Below, piece by piece: positions 1 through 8,966 of a stretch of 64,000 nucleotides of DNA. Source of the DNA: Phycicoccus sp. Soil748 (GTDB lineage: Bacteria; Actinomycetota; Actinomycetes; Actinomycetales; Dermatophilaceae). The notes under the pieces were generated by a model. The model worked only from the letters and a program-made list of their open reading frames with translations, was not told the origin of the DNA and made no database searches. The stretch's first letter is position 1, and each line of letters begins with the position of its first letter. Made by a program: the position numbers and the translations under genes. The stretch covers positions 371,224 to 435,223 of the forward strand of contig NZ_LMSC01000005.1 of NCBI RefSeq assembly GCF_001428025.1. The letters run 5' to 3'.

Positions 1-107
1 TCTGCCAGGTCAGTACACCTAGCGAGCCGGGGTGGTCCCCGCGGCCCCCAGTCGAGGGGCGGTTCAGCCGTGGGTGACTCATGAACGAGCCAAGGACTCG
101 CGCCAGC

Positions 108-1331
108 TCACTCCGTGAGGAAGACCTGCTTCAGCCCGAAGTCACACGTCGGGTCGCCGATGGCGCAGATTCCCGGGAGGCTGTCCCCCTCCGAGATCGT
201 GATGGGCACGGCGCGCAGCAGTAGGTACTTGTCCTGGTTGGTTCCGTCACCCGCGTTGAAAGGGACCGTGTTGTACGCAGCACAGTCCCCTGTGACCGCC
301 TGACCGTTCTTCGAGTTGCTCCAGTGATAGCCACAGACCTGCACGCCGATGAGCGACTGCACCGGGTAGATGGCGTTGTTACCACCTGCGTTGACTACTG
401 CAGATGAGCTGCACGCACCGGTGGGTGGTCCGCCGCAGAACACCGGCAGCACGATCTTCTTCTGGGCGTCCACGAGCGTCTGCCAGGCGTTCGCGAGCGG
501 CTCAGACGAGAGGTTGCCAGGGTTGGCGCTGAGGCACGAGGGCCCCCGAACGGTGCAATAGCCTTCGAGGTAGTTCTTCAGCTCCAACGGAGTACGAGCC
601 GGTGCCGGCGGGGCGGGGACCTGATCCGGGACGATCGTGATGGGCAGGGTGCAGCCGTTCACGGTCTTGTCTGCCAGGGCGTCGGTGCCGTTGGAGCCCG
701 CCTCCGGGCAGTCCACGGTCCACCAGTTGCCGCTGCTGCCCGCGTCGGGGCAGGTGGTGTTGCCGGACGCGGGCAGCTGCATCTTGAACACCACGCCGGA
801 CTGAAGGGCGTTGCTCGGGATCTGGCTGGCGCAGATGGCGTAGGGCCTTACACCGATGCCGGTCCTGGCGACCTCGACGAGGGCCGTTGCCGGGCGGGAG
901 GACGTGTAGGGCGAGGACTTGCCGAAGATGCCGCCGAGGAAGCTGGGCGTGCTCCCGCCGGAGACGTAGCGCACCTGGAGCGACTTGTTGCCGTCGACGC
1001 AGGTCACCTGCATGCTCTCCACGCTGCTGCCGGGGCGGTTCCGCGTGCGGATGTACTCGGCCTTGTCCCGGGCCGCATTGATCACGCTGGCATCCGCCAC
1101 GAGGGTGGGGCATGTCCCCGTTTGCGTCTTGAGGTAGTTCGCCGCGGCCAGTGCTGCGGCGTCCGCAGACGTCTGCAGTTGACGAGTGTCTGCGTAGCTC
1201 ATGCCGAAGTCGATCGTGAATGCGCCGATGCCCAGAAGAACCACGGACAGGATCGCCACCGTGACGGCCACCGCCCCTCGTTCATTGTGGCGGCATCGGC
1301 CTCTCCAGGCGCCAGTCATGAGAACTCGCAT
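108..1331 (-). CDS. tadG: TadG-like Flp pilus assembly protein
   Basis: A 407-residue protein with one N-terminal membrane helix (about residues 19-41, with GAVAVTVAI at its start), then a large outside domain with many cysteines. This is the layout of TadG/TadE-like minor pseudopilins, where a cytoplasmic RGA motif precedes the hydrophobic segment. The start at 1331 is chosen because AGGGA lies 7 bases upstream; an alternative ATG at 1319 would give a 4-base ATGA overlap with the tadE gene upstream. The pair forms a two-gene operon, separated from the Tad core at 10625-17396 by mtrAB-lpqB and three membrane genes. The many cysteines suggest disulfides in the exported domain. The family is fairly certain; the role in the pilus is inferred. 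Confidence 0.8.
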   Translation of the reverse strand: MRVLMTGAWRGRCRHNERGAVAVTVAILSVVLLGIGAFTIDFGMSYADTRQLQTSADAAALAAANYLKTQTGTCPTLVADASVINAARDKAEYIRTRNRPGSSVESMQVTCVDGNKSLQVRYVSGGSTPSFLGGIFGKSSPYTSSRPATALVEVARTGIGVRPYAICASQIPSNALQSGVVFKMQLPASGNTTCPDAGSSGNWWTVDCPEAGSNGTDALADKTVNGCTLPITIVPDQVPAPPAPARTPLELKNYLEGYCTVRGPSCLSANPGNLSSEPLANAWQTLVDAQKKIVLPVFCGGPPTGACSSSAVVNAGGNNAIYPVQSLIGVQVCGYHWSNSKNGQAVTGDCAAYNTVPFNAGDGTNQDKYLLLRAVPITISEGDSLPGICAIGDPTCDFGLKQVFLTE

Positions 1332-1801
1332 CGAAACATCCCTGTCGCCGTGAGGTTGAAGGTGGGCTGAAAGAACGGGAGAGCCAGCGTGCTGGTGTAA
1401 CCCAGGCGAACCTGGAGGTTGTCGTTCACCGCGCTGCCTGCACACGGCTTGTTGGTCGATGACCCGCAGGGGTCGCTGGGGAGTCCGGCCGTCGGAACAC
1501 GGCTGACGGTGACGGTCACACCGGCATTGTTGAGGCCGATCGTGGTTGCATCGGTCTGTGCCTGACCCTTAATGCCAGATCCCGGGCTTCCGGTAGCACC
1601 GCAGACAGGCCCGTCCACGACAGCTGATCGAGCGGCTTGGCGCGCAGCATTCCCCAATGCGATCTGTTGCGCGAAGACGAACCCGAAGCCGACGATGCCA
1701 CTGATGATCAGGACGAGTACCGGCATCACCAGCGCGAACTCGACGGCCGAGGCACCGCCTTCACGGTGTCGACGGCCGAGCCGATGCCTCATGGCAGTCA
1801 C
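1316..1801 (-). CDS. tadE: TadE-like pseudopilin
   Basis: A 161-residue protein with a short basic N-terminus, then GGASAVEFALVMPVLVLII, the TadE signature: small residues, a conserved Glu (E21) and a hydrophobic helix (about 16-44). An exported domain with an NAARQAARSAV stretch follows, as in TadE proteins. GTG at 1801 is preferred because AGGGAG lies 8 bases upstream; ATG at 1792 has no ribosome site at a usable distance. It overlaps the downstream tadG gene. TadE and TadG act with the TadB/TadC platform; the nearest platform is on the other strand at 14495-17396. Confidence 0.85.
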   Translation of the reverse strand: MTAMRHRLGRRHREGGASAVEFALVMPVLVLIISGIVGFGFVFAQQIALGNAARQAARSAVVDGPVCGATGSPGSGIKGQAQTDATTIGLNNAGVTVTVSRVPTAGLPSDPCGSSTNKPCAGSAVNDNLQVRLGYTSTLALPFFQPTFNLTATGMFRCEFS

Positions 1802-2025
1802 GTGCGAGTCTCCCTGCGTTCCCGTGGACGCCCTCGATCCGGGTGTCCGCCCCCACAGTCTGGACAAGGGGCTGAGCACGGGAAATCGTCCAAACGGTCG
1901 AAGACCTCCGTCGGACGGCCATCGTTTCGTTGCGCTTTCCTGTCGTAGGTGCCGGACCGGGCGCCGCCGGTGTGTGATGATTCGTGAGGGAATCTTGACC
2001 GAACGCAGGAAGAGGGCTGACGCAG

Positions 2026-2703
2026 GTGAAGGGTCGCGTACTCATCGTCGACGACGATCTGGCGCTGGCGGAGATGCTCGGCATCGTCCTGCGCAATGAA
2101 GGCCTCGAGGTCTCCCACGTCGCCGACGGCGGCAACGCGCTCGGCGCCTTCCGTGACGCCAAGCCCGATCTCGTCCTGCTCGACGTGATGCTGCCCGGCC
2201 TCGACGGCATGGAGGTCTGCCGCCGCATCCGCGCCGAGTCCGGCGTCCCGATCGTCATGCTCACCGCGCGCACCGACACCGTCGATGTCGTGGTCGGCCT
2301 CGAGTCCGGGGCCGACGACTACGTCGTGAAGCCGTTCAAGCCGCAGGAGCTCATCGCCCGCATCCGGGCCCGGCTGCGCCGCGACAACGAACCCGAACCC
2401 GAGCGCCTCGAGATCGGTGACCTGTCCATCGACGTCGCCGGCCACTCCGTGAAGCGCGGGGGAGAGCCGCTGTCCCTCACGCCGCTGGAGTTCGACCTCC
2501 TCGTCGCCCTGGCCCGCAAGCCCTGGCAGGTCTTCACCCGCGAGGTCCTGCTCGAGCAGGTGTGGGGCTACCGGCACGCCGGCGACACGCGCCTGGTCAA
2601 CGTCCACGTGCAGCGCCTGCGTTCCAAGATCGAGCACGACCCCGAGCACCCGGAGATCGTCGTCACCGTCCGTGGAGTCGGCTACAAGGCCGGCCCGAGC
2701 TGA
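2026..2703 (+). CDS. mtrA: Response regulator MtrA
   Basis: An OmpR/PhoB-type regulator of 225 residues. The receiver domain (1-115) has the acidic pocket D9-D11, phosphoacceptor D53 in LLDVMLPG and K102 in VVKPFKP. A winged-helix DNA-binding domain (about 130-222) ends with VNVHVQRLRSKIE and VRGVGYK. In actinobacteria MtrA controls cell-division, wall-hydrolase and antibiotic-tolerance genes. GTG at 2026 is preceded by AGAGGG. The sensor mtrB starts 2 bases after the stop and lpqB overlaps mtrB, the conserved three-gene order for this system. The 224 bases upstream are shared with divergent tadE, so both could respond to the same upstream region; that is inference. Confidence 0.96.
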   Translation: MKGRVLIVDDDLALAEMLGIVLRNEGLEVSHVADGGNALGAFRDAKPDLVLLDVMLPGLDGMEVCRRIRAESGVPIVMLTARTDTVDVVVGLESGADDYVVKPFKPQELIARIRARLRRDNEPEPERLEIGDLSIDVAGHSVKRGGEPLSLTPLEFDLLVALARKPWQVFTREVLLEQVWGYRHAGDTRLVNVHVQRLRSKIEHDPEHPEIVVTVRGVGYKAGPS

Positions 2704-2705
2704 CG

Positions 2706-4493
2706 ATGTCCACCCCGGGCACGTCCTCCCCGCGGTGGCCTTCCGACCGCCACGAGGTGCTGCGCGCGGTACGCCGCCTGCTCCGCCTCGCGCGCCGGTG
2801 GCTCACCACAGGACTGCGGTGGGTCGTGCACGCGTGGCGTGCGTCGCTGCAGGTGCGGGTCGTCGCCACGACCATGCTCCTGGGCCTGCTCGTCGTCCTC
2901 GGTCTCGGCTCCTACCTCTACTCCTCCATCTCCGACGGCCTGGAGCAGGACCGCATGACCACGGCCCAGCTGGAGACCTCGCGGCTGACCAGCCAGGTGC
3001 AGGACCGCTTCGACGAGAGCGACCAGAGCAGCCAGGCGGGCCTCAACCTCCTAGCGCAGCAGACGATCAAGAGCGTGGCGGCACCCGGCGGTGACAACGA
3101 GCGCTACCTCGTCTTCGCCCGCAGCCTCGGCAACACCTCCGTGCAGACGGTGCAGACCGTCCTCAGCGGGGCGGTCGGGCTCTCCAGCATCCCCGCCGAG
3201 ATGCGCCAGGCGATCAAGGCCGACCCGCGCCGCCAGCAGGTCACCCTGATCGGGATCACCGATCCCCAGACCAACCAGCAGGTGCCGGCGGTTCTCGTCG
3301 GCTCGCAGGTCGAGCTGCCCGTGGCCGGCAAGTACGACCTCTACGTCGTGTTCCCCATGCAGCGTGAGCAGGCGACGCTCAACCTCATCACCCGCACCTT
3401 CGCCATCGGCGGCTTCGCCCTCGTGGCCCTGGTGGGCGCCATCGCGTACGTCGTGACGCGGCAGGTCGTGAACCCGGTGCGCCGCGCGGCCGTCGTCGCC
3501 GAGCGGCTCTCGTCGGGCCGGCTCAACGAACGGATGCGCGCCCGCGGCGAGGACGACCTCGCGCGACTCGCCAAGTCGTTCAACGAGATGGCCGACAGCC
3601 TGCAGACCCAGATCCGCCAGCTCGAGGGGCTCTCGCGGGTGCAGCAGCGGTTCGTCTCAGACGTGTCGCACGAGCTGCGGACCCCGCTGACGACCATCCG
3701 CATGGCTGCCGACCTGATTCACGACTCGCGCCGCGACTTCGACCCCACGGTCTCGCGGTCGGCCGAGCTGCTGCACAACGAGCTCGACCGGTTCGAGGAG
3801 CTGCTGGCCGACCTGCTCGAGATCAGCCGGTTCGATGCCGGTGCGGCCGCGCTCGACGTCGACCTCATCGACCTGCGCGACACCGTCGCCCGTGCGGTGC
3901 AGTCGGCCCAGCCCCTGGCCGAGCGGTGGGGGAGCACCATCACCGTCGAGGCGACCGGGTCCTGCCAGGCCGACATGGACCCGCGGCGCGTCGAGCGGAT
4001 CCTGCGCAACCTCGTGGTCAACGCCGTCGAGCACGGCGAGGGCCGGCCGGTCGAGATCCACGTGGCCGGCAACGACACTGCCGTGGCCGTGACCGTGCGC
4101 GACCACGGCGTCGGGCTGCGCCCGGGCGAGGCCGCCCTGGTGTTCAACCGGTTCTGGCGCGCCGACCCTGCCCGGGCGCGCACCACGGGCGGCACCGGCC
4201 TGGGCCTGGCCATCTCCCTGGAGGACGCCCGCCTGCACGACGGCTGGCTGCAGGCCTGGGGCGAACCGGGCCAGGGCTCCTGCTTCCGGCTGACCCTGCC
4301 GCGCCGCGCGGGGGGCACCATCGGTGACTCGCCGCTGGCCCTGCGACCGGACGACGCACCCAGCCGCGCGACCGCGCCGGCTACGCCGACCAGCCGCCGT
4401 GAGGGACCCGGACGGTCCGCTCCGCCGCGCGGGGTGGTGCCGACCGCGACCGCCCCAGAGCAGGCGCCCACCGCGCCCGGGAGCCCACGGTGA
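2706..4493 (+). CDS. mtrB: Sensor histidine kinase MtrB
   Basis: A 595-residue membrane kinase and partner of MtrA. A basic N-terminus leads into TM1 (about 51-72), an extracellular sensor region, then TM2 (about 230-250). HAMP follows, then the dimerisation domain with phosphoacceptor H322 in SDVSHELRTPLTTI, and a complete ATP-binding domain: N box LRNLVVNAVEHG, G1 DHGVGLRPGE, G2 GGTGLGLAIS. The C-terminal 60 or so residues are proline- and alanine-rich with no obvious fold. The start at 2706 avoids running through the end of mtrA. The stop overlaps the GTG start of lpqB, so the two are probably translationally coupled. Confidence 0.95.
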   Translation: MSTPGTSSPRWPSDRHEVLRAVRRLLRLARRWLTTGLRWVVHAWRASLQVRVVATTMLLGLLVVLGLGSYLYSSISDGLEQDRMTTAQLETSRLTSQVQDRFDESDQSSQAGLNLLAQQTIKSVAAPGGDNERYLVFARSLGNTSVQTVQTVLSGAVGLSSIPAEMRQAIKADPRRQQVTLIGITDPQTNQQVPAVLVGSQVELPVAGKYDLYVVFPMQREQATLNLITRTFAIGGFALVALVGAIAYVVTRQVVNPVRRAAVVAERLSSGRLNERMRARGEDDLARLAKSFNEMADSLQTQIRQLEGLSRVQQRFVSDVSHELRTPLTTIRMAADLIHDSRRDFDPTVSRSAELLHNELDRFEELLADLLEISRFDAGAAALDVDLIDLRDTVARAVQSAQPLAERWGSTITVEATGSCQADMDPRRVERILRNLVVNAVEHGEGRPVEIHVAGNDTAVAVTVRDHGVGLRPGEAALVFNRFWRADPARARTTGGTGLGLAISLEDARLHDGWLQAWGEPGQGSCFRLTLPRRAGGTIGDSPLALRPDDAPSRATAPATPTSRREGPGRSAPPRGVVPTATAPEQAPTAPGSPR

Positions 4494-6259
4494 GGGCGCG
4501 GTACGCCGTCGCCGCGGCGGGCTGCGTCGCGACCCTGCTCTGCGCCTGCGGCGGGGGACTGTCCACCCGCGCGCCGATCCAGCCCGGCCTCGACGTGGGG
4601 TCGGTGCAGGAGAACGAGGTCCGCGTCGAGGCCAACCCCATCGCCGCGGGCTCCTCGCCCGAGCAGGTCGTGAGCGGCTTCATCCGCGCCGCGGCGGCCA
4701 GCGACGACCAGTACCAGGTGGCGCGGTCCTACCTGACCAGCGGACCAGCGGCGGGCTGGCGGCCCGACACCTCGGTCGTCATCTTCTCCAACGACTCCGA
4801 GCTGCGGGTGCAGCAGACGGGTGCAGGCACCGTCACGGCGACCGCCACCGCGACCGCCCGCGTCGACGGCAACGGCCGCTACCAGGAGCTGCCCGCCGAC
4901 TCGACTGACGAGGTGACGTTCAGGCTGGAGCGCAGCTCGGGGGAGTGGCGCATCACCGCGCTGCCCGACCAGTTCGGCACGTGGCTGAGCGAGTCCGACT
5001 TCGACCGGCTCTACGACCCCTACCGCATCTACTTCCTCTCCACGACGCAGCGGCGCCTCGTGCCCGACGTCCGGTGGTTCCCCCTCGGCACGGGACTGGC
5101 CACGCGGTTGGCCAGGTCGCTCATCGCCGGCGTCCCCGACTACCTGCGCGGGGCGGTGCGGAGTGACGTGCCCACCGGCACCCGCCTCGCCGTCGACTCG
5201 GTGACCATCGACTCCGGCACCGCGACCGTCGACCTCACGGCCACCCGGCTGGCGACCGACCCCGCCCAGCGGCAGAACCTCGCGGCCCAGTTCCTCGCCA
5301 CGGTCACCCAGGCGCCGGGGGTGAGCCAGGTGGCGCTGCAGCTCGAGGGCGCCGACCTGCAGGTGCCCGGGACGGACAGCGCCCTGCGATCACTGTCGGT
5401 CCTGGGGTTCACCACGCCGAGCGACCCGGCCGTGAAACCGTTGCTGCGCATAGGGTCCACGCTCGTCCCCGTCGACCCCGACGAGGTTGGCGACCCCGGG
5501 GAGCGGCCCCCGCCGCCCACCACCGCCGCCTTCCCTTCCCTGCAGCCGGGGTGGACGTATCCGGCCCTGTCGGCAGACGGCAAGGAGGTGGCCGCCGTGA
5601 GCGGTGACCGCGGCCAGCTCGCCCGCTGGCGCGGCAAGACGCAGGTGCAGCTGCTGACGTTCGGGTCGCTACTGACCCGCCCGACCTACGACCTGGACGG
5701 GCTCCTCTGGGTGGCTGGGCGCGACAAGGGCGCCACGCGCGTGTGGGTCCTCGACACCCGCAGCGACCCGACCATCACCGGCAAGGCAGCGCCGCAGTCC
5801 GTGTCGGTGGCGTGGCTGGCCGACCGTCGAGTCGTGAGCCTGCGGGTCTCGCCCGACGGCCAGCGCATCGCCGTCGTGAGCACCGATGCCGGAGGCAACG
5901 CACCCCGCCTGGACGTTGCCGGGGTGGTCAGGGGCAGCAACGACGTGCCGTTGAGCCTGGCGCCGCCGCTGAGCCTCGCGCCGACGCTGACCCTGGTGCG
6001 CGACGTCGTCTGGGTCGACGACGCGACGCTGGTGGCGTTGGGACGCAAGAACTCCGGCCAGGTCATCCGGCCGTGGACGGTCCCGCTCGGCGGCCAGGTC
6101 GCCGCCGGCCCCGAGATCGCCGGTGCCCGCACCATCACGACCATCAACGGCGAGCGCGGGCTCATCGTCACGACCGACACGGGCCAGGTGCTCATCCGCG
6201 CAGGCAGCCGGTGGCAGCCTCTGGGCGAGGGCAGCGACCTCCTGGTCGCCGGGCGCTAG
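4490..6259 (+). CDS. lpqB: Lipoprotein LpqB
   Basis: A 589-residue lipoprotein. The signal peptide ends in a lipobox-like TLLCACGGG (Cys 18 or Cys 20). An N-terminal LpqB domain follows, then a GerMN domain around residues 180-280 (LARSLIAGVPDYLRGAV region), and a C-terminal beta-propeller-like half. LpqB binds the extracellular part of MtrB and tunes its activity in mycobacteria. The GTG start lies inside the mtrB stop region (GTGA overlap). The convergent gene ends 5 bases downstream, leaving no room for a separate terminator. Confidence 0.94.
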   Translation: MRARYAVAAAGCVATLLCACGGGLSTRAPIQPGLDVGSVQENEVRVEANPIAAGSSPEQVVSGFIRAAAASDDQYQVARSYLTSGPAAGWRPDTSVVIFSNDSELRVQQTGAGTVTATATATARVDGNGRYQELPADSTDEVTFRLERSSGEWRITALPDQFGTWLSESDFDRLYDPYRIYFLSTTQRRLVPDVRWFPLGTGLATRLARSLIAGVPDYLRGAVRSDVPTGTRLAVDSVTIDSGTATVDLTATRLATDPAQRQNLAAQFLATVTQAPGVSQVALQLEGADLQVPGTDSALRSLSVLGFTTPSDPAVKPLLRIGSTLVPVDPDEVGDPGERPPPPTTAAFPSLQPGWTYPALSADGKEVAAVSGDRGQLARWRGKTQVQLLTFGSLLTRPTYDLDGLLWVAGRDKGATRVWVLDTRSDPTITGKAAPQSVSVAWLADRRVVSLRVSPDGQRIAVVSTDAGGNAPRLDVAGVVRGSNDVPLSLAPPLSLAPTLTLVRDVVWVDDATLVALGRKNSGQVIRPWTVPLGGQVAAGPEIAGARTITTINGERGLIVTTDTGQVLIRAGSRWQPLGEGSDLLVAGR

Positions 6260-6264
6260 GGCCG

Positions 6265-7497
6265 TCAGGGGTAGCCGAAGCCGCCGGTCGGACCTGTGTA
6301 GACGAGGAACTTGGCGACCCACACGTACTGACCCACCAGCTCCAGCGCACAAAACACGACGACCACCCACGTGCCAGCTCGACGGTCGGCAGCCGTCGCC
6401 GCGGGGGGCATGAGGACGAGCCCGAACGGGAAGGCCAGCATGAGGTAGCGCACGAGGCTGCTGGTGACGCCCGAGGCCAGGAAGATGTAGGCGCAGTAGG
6501 CGACGGTCCAACCCCACAGCTCCGGACCCCAGGCGCGCTGTGTCCGGCCACCGAGGAGGCCGACGAACGCCAGGACCAGGACGGCCACCCCGACCCAGCC
6601 ACCGATGCCCAGGCCGCCGGCGGCGCCGAGCCACGGCGGGTCCAGCGGCGATTCCGTGTAGCCGGGCCACGCCGCGAGGGTGGTGAAGTAGGCGCGTGGG
6701 TCCCCCGTCAGCGCGCCCGCGAGGAGCGGCCACTCGGCCGTCGCCGCGACGCAGACGGCGACCAGCAGCGCAAGCCGCCCGTGGCGTGGCGGTGGCGACA
6801 ACTCGGTCGAGACGTGGGGCCCGACGAGCGCCCGGCGGTGGCGACGGACGGCGACCAGCCAGTGCAGGGCCACCACCGGCGCGAGGACGAGCGTGATGTT
6901 GCGGGTCAGCCCCAGGAGGACGACCGGGACGAGGCACCACAGGTAGCGGCGCCGCACCAGGAGGAGCAGCGTCGTCGCCACGAACAGCAGGCCCAGGCTC
7001 TCGGTGTAGGCCGACTGCAGCACGGCGGTGGCGGGGAAGCAGCACAGCAGGGCGGTGCAGGCGAGGGCCCGCCCGCGGTCGACGACCACCTCGAGGAGGC
7101 GGAACACCACCAGGACGGCCGCGGCGCCGAGGAGGAGGCTCAGCGTCGGGGCGACCACCTCGAACCCGAGACCGGTGACGGCCATCCCCGCCTTGACCAG
7201 CGCGGGGTAGAGGGGGAAGAACGCCAGCGACGACTGCACCGCGTGACCGCCGGTGTCGACGACGGTGCTGGGGTAGCCGTGGAGGACGATGTCCCAGTAC
7301 CACTGCCCGTCCCACGAGGTGACGACCGAGCCGTAGTCCGCGGGCAGCCGCGCGGTCACGGTGGAGTGGTAGCCGGTCAGGTCCTCCATCCGCACCACCC
7401 GCCCCGGGACGGCCATCAGGATGAACGCGGTGGTCACAACGCGGCTCAGCAGGTAGACGGCCAGCGGCACCGCGTAGCGGCGCGCAGCCCTCGTCAC
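6265..7497 (-). CDS. PIG-V-like mannosyltransferase (membrane)
   Basis: A 410-residue polytopic membrane protein with about ten hydrophobic helices. The first outside loop carries SWDGQWYWDIVLHGYP, and AFFPLYPALVK follows. The D-G-x-W-Y/H pattern and FFPLYP are hallmarks of the PIG-V/GPI mannosyltransferase-II-like GT-C family that uses lipid-linked mannose. The GTG start at 7497 overlaps the upstream stop by four bases, so three genes from 10423 to 6265 form one operon. The operon is divergent from the flp pilin gene, so pilin glycosylation is possible, but a role in lipoglycan or general protein mannosylation is equally open. Confidence 0.75.
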   Translation of the reverse strand: MTRAARRYAVPLAVYLLSRVVTTAFILMAVPGRVVRMEDLTGYHSTVTARLPADYGSVVTSWDGQWYWDIVLHGYPSTVVDTGGHAVQSSLAFFPLYPALVKAGMAVTGLGFEVVAPTLSLLLGAAAVLVVFRLLEVVVDRGRALACTALLCCFPATAVLQSAYTESLGLLFVATTLLLLVRRRYLWCLVPVVLLGLTRNITLVLAPVVALHWLVAVRRHRRALVGPHVSTELSPPPRHGRLALLVAVCVAATAEWPLLAGALTGDPRAYFTTLAAWPGYTESPLDPPWLGAAGGLGIGGWVGVAVLVLAFVGLLGGRTQRAWGPELWGWTVAYCAYIFLASGVTSSLVRYLMLAFPFGLVLMPPAATAADRRAGTWVVVVFCALELVGQYVWVAKFLVYTGPTGGFGYP

Positions 7498-8966
7498 CGG
7501 CGACCCGGCTCGAGGAGGATGAAGTCGTGGGTCGCGACGACGCGGTTCCATCCCAGCCTGTGCTCCAGCGCGTCGCCGAGGGCCGAGTCCCGTGCGACCA
7601 GGGCGACATCGGGGTGCACGCGTGTGACGAAGTCCTGCCAGCCAGGTTCGACCTGCAGCGTGGAGGTGTAGTCGGCGAGGTAAACGTGGTCGTAGATCTC
7701 GCCGCGCAGGTCGGCGACCGGTGTGAGGTCGGGGTGCGCCCACAGCAGCCACCCCGAGACCCCGAAGTCGTCGAGGACGACGCTGTGCCGGGGCAGGTCG
7801 GCCAGCGCCGCGTCGATGGGCGCCATGCCGACGGGGTAGGCCGCGGCCTTGCCGCCCAACCCTGCGCCGGCGAGCGCTCCAACGACGAGGGCCCCGGCGC
7901 AGAACGCCACCAGGCCGCGTCGTTCGGTGCGGGTCCAGCGCTCGCGACGGGCGGTCAGCCCCGACTGGAGCGCCGCGGCGACCAACGGCGTGACGGCGAT
8001 GCTGCCCAGAGGGACCAGCCGCCACATCCACAGCGTGCAGAAGGCCGCGAACGCCAGCAGGGCCAGCTCCCACAGCCGGGGTCGTGTGCGGCCCCTGGAC
8101 CGGGCGACCACGCAGATCAGCAGCTGCACCAGGGCAGCCCATGCGAAGACGTTGTTGAGGGGGGTGGCCCGCCACTCGTCGGCGATCATGCTGGCGTTGC
8201 CCGCGACCTGGAACGGCGTGAGCAGCAGGCGTGGGCCCAGCGGTGTCAGCGCGACAGCGACCAGGCAGGCGAGCCACAGGGCCGCGAGCCGAAGGGCCTG
8301 GCGACGTGTGGGCCGCGTCCGCGGGTCGACGACGGCAGCCGCGAGCAGCAGCACGCCCAGGGCCAGCCCGAACGTCCAGAGCCCGTGGCAGCAGGCCCAC
8401 ACCCAGAACACCGGCACCAGCCACCACCGCGGGCGGCGGTCCCGCAGCATCGACAGACAGGCGTGCAGGGTCAGCGCGAACAGGACGAAGCTGACGAGCT
8501 GGGGCCGGGGGTTGAGCCCACCGCCGGCCCCGACGAGGGCCAGGCCGGCGGCCACAGCTGCGGGCAGCCGCCCCGCGGACCTGCGGGCGACGACGTACAC
8601 GAGGGCGACCAGGGTGACCACGGCGGCGGCACGCAGCCACAGGACCGCGCCCATGCCACCCACGGAGTACGCGGCGGACGCCAGCATCTCGGGCAGCCAC
8701 TGCGTCGAGGTGTAGTCGCGGTCGGCGAACCCGGCGGACGGGTCCGGAGCCACGAGGTCGAAGGCCTGCCACAGGCGGTCGCCGGTGCGCAGGTGCCACC
8801 ACACGTCCGGCTCGGCGAAGGTCGACAAGCCCTTGACCAGGGCCAGGGTGAGAACAAGCCCCACGGCGGTGCGGCTGATCATCGGCGGGGTGGTGCGCCC
8901 TGCAGGCCGGGCCGCGGTCCCGGTCTCGGTCCCGGTCTTGGTCGAGGAGGCCGTCACGGGCGTCAC
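7494..8966 (-). CDS. Polytopic membrane protein, GT-C-like, paralogue of next gene upstream
   Basis: 490 residues, about ten to twelve predicted membrane helices, then a C-terminal soluble segment. Conserved spots are EPDVWWHLRTGD and TSTQWLPE in the first loop, and VVLDDFGVSGWLLWAHP plus ILLEPGRR near the end. The upstream gene has equivalent motifs (SPWLHLKVG, VPTQWLPS, TSGWLMYAAP, VLLEAPR), so the two are diverged tandem paralogues. The fold resembles GT-C glycosyltransferases, but no clear catalytic DxD or EE pair was identified. The GTG start overlaps the preceding stop. Confidence 0.65.
   Translation of the reverse strand: MTPVTASSTKTGTETGTAARPAGRTTPPMISRTAVGLVLTLALVKGLSTFAEPDVWWHLRTGDRLWQAFDLVAPDPSAGFADRDYTSTQWLPEMLASAAYSVGGMGAVLWLRAAAVVTLVALVYVVARRSAGRLPAAVAAGLALVGAGGGLNPRPQLVSFVLFALTLHACLSMLRDRRPRWWLVPVFWVWACCHGLWTFGLALGVLLLAAAVVDPRTRPTRRQALRLAALWLACLVAVALTPLGPRLLLTPFQVAGNASMIADEWRATPLNNVFAWAALVQLLICVVARSRGRTRPRLWELALLAFAAFCTLWMWRLVPLGSIAVTPLVAAALQSGLTARRERWTRTERRGLVAFCAGALVVGALAGAGLGGKAAAYPVGMAPIDAALADLPRHSVVLDDFGVSGWLLWAHPDLTPVADLRGEIYDHVYLADYTSTLQVEPGWQDFVTRVHPDVALVARDSALGDALEHRLGWNRVVATHDFILLEPGRR

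Noticed and set aside
1-107. Gene or RNA at the window start
   Set aside because: No start codon with coding sequence and no tRNA-like or stable hairpin structure seen in these 107 bases.
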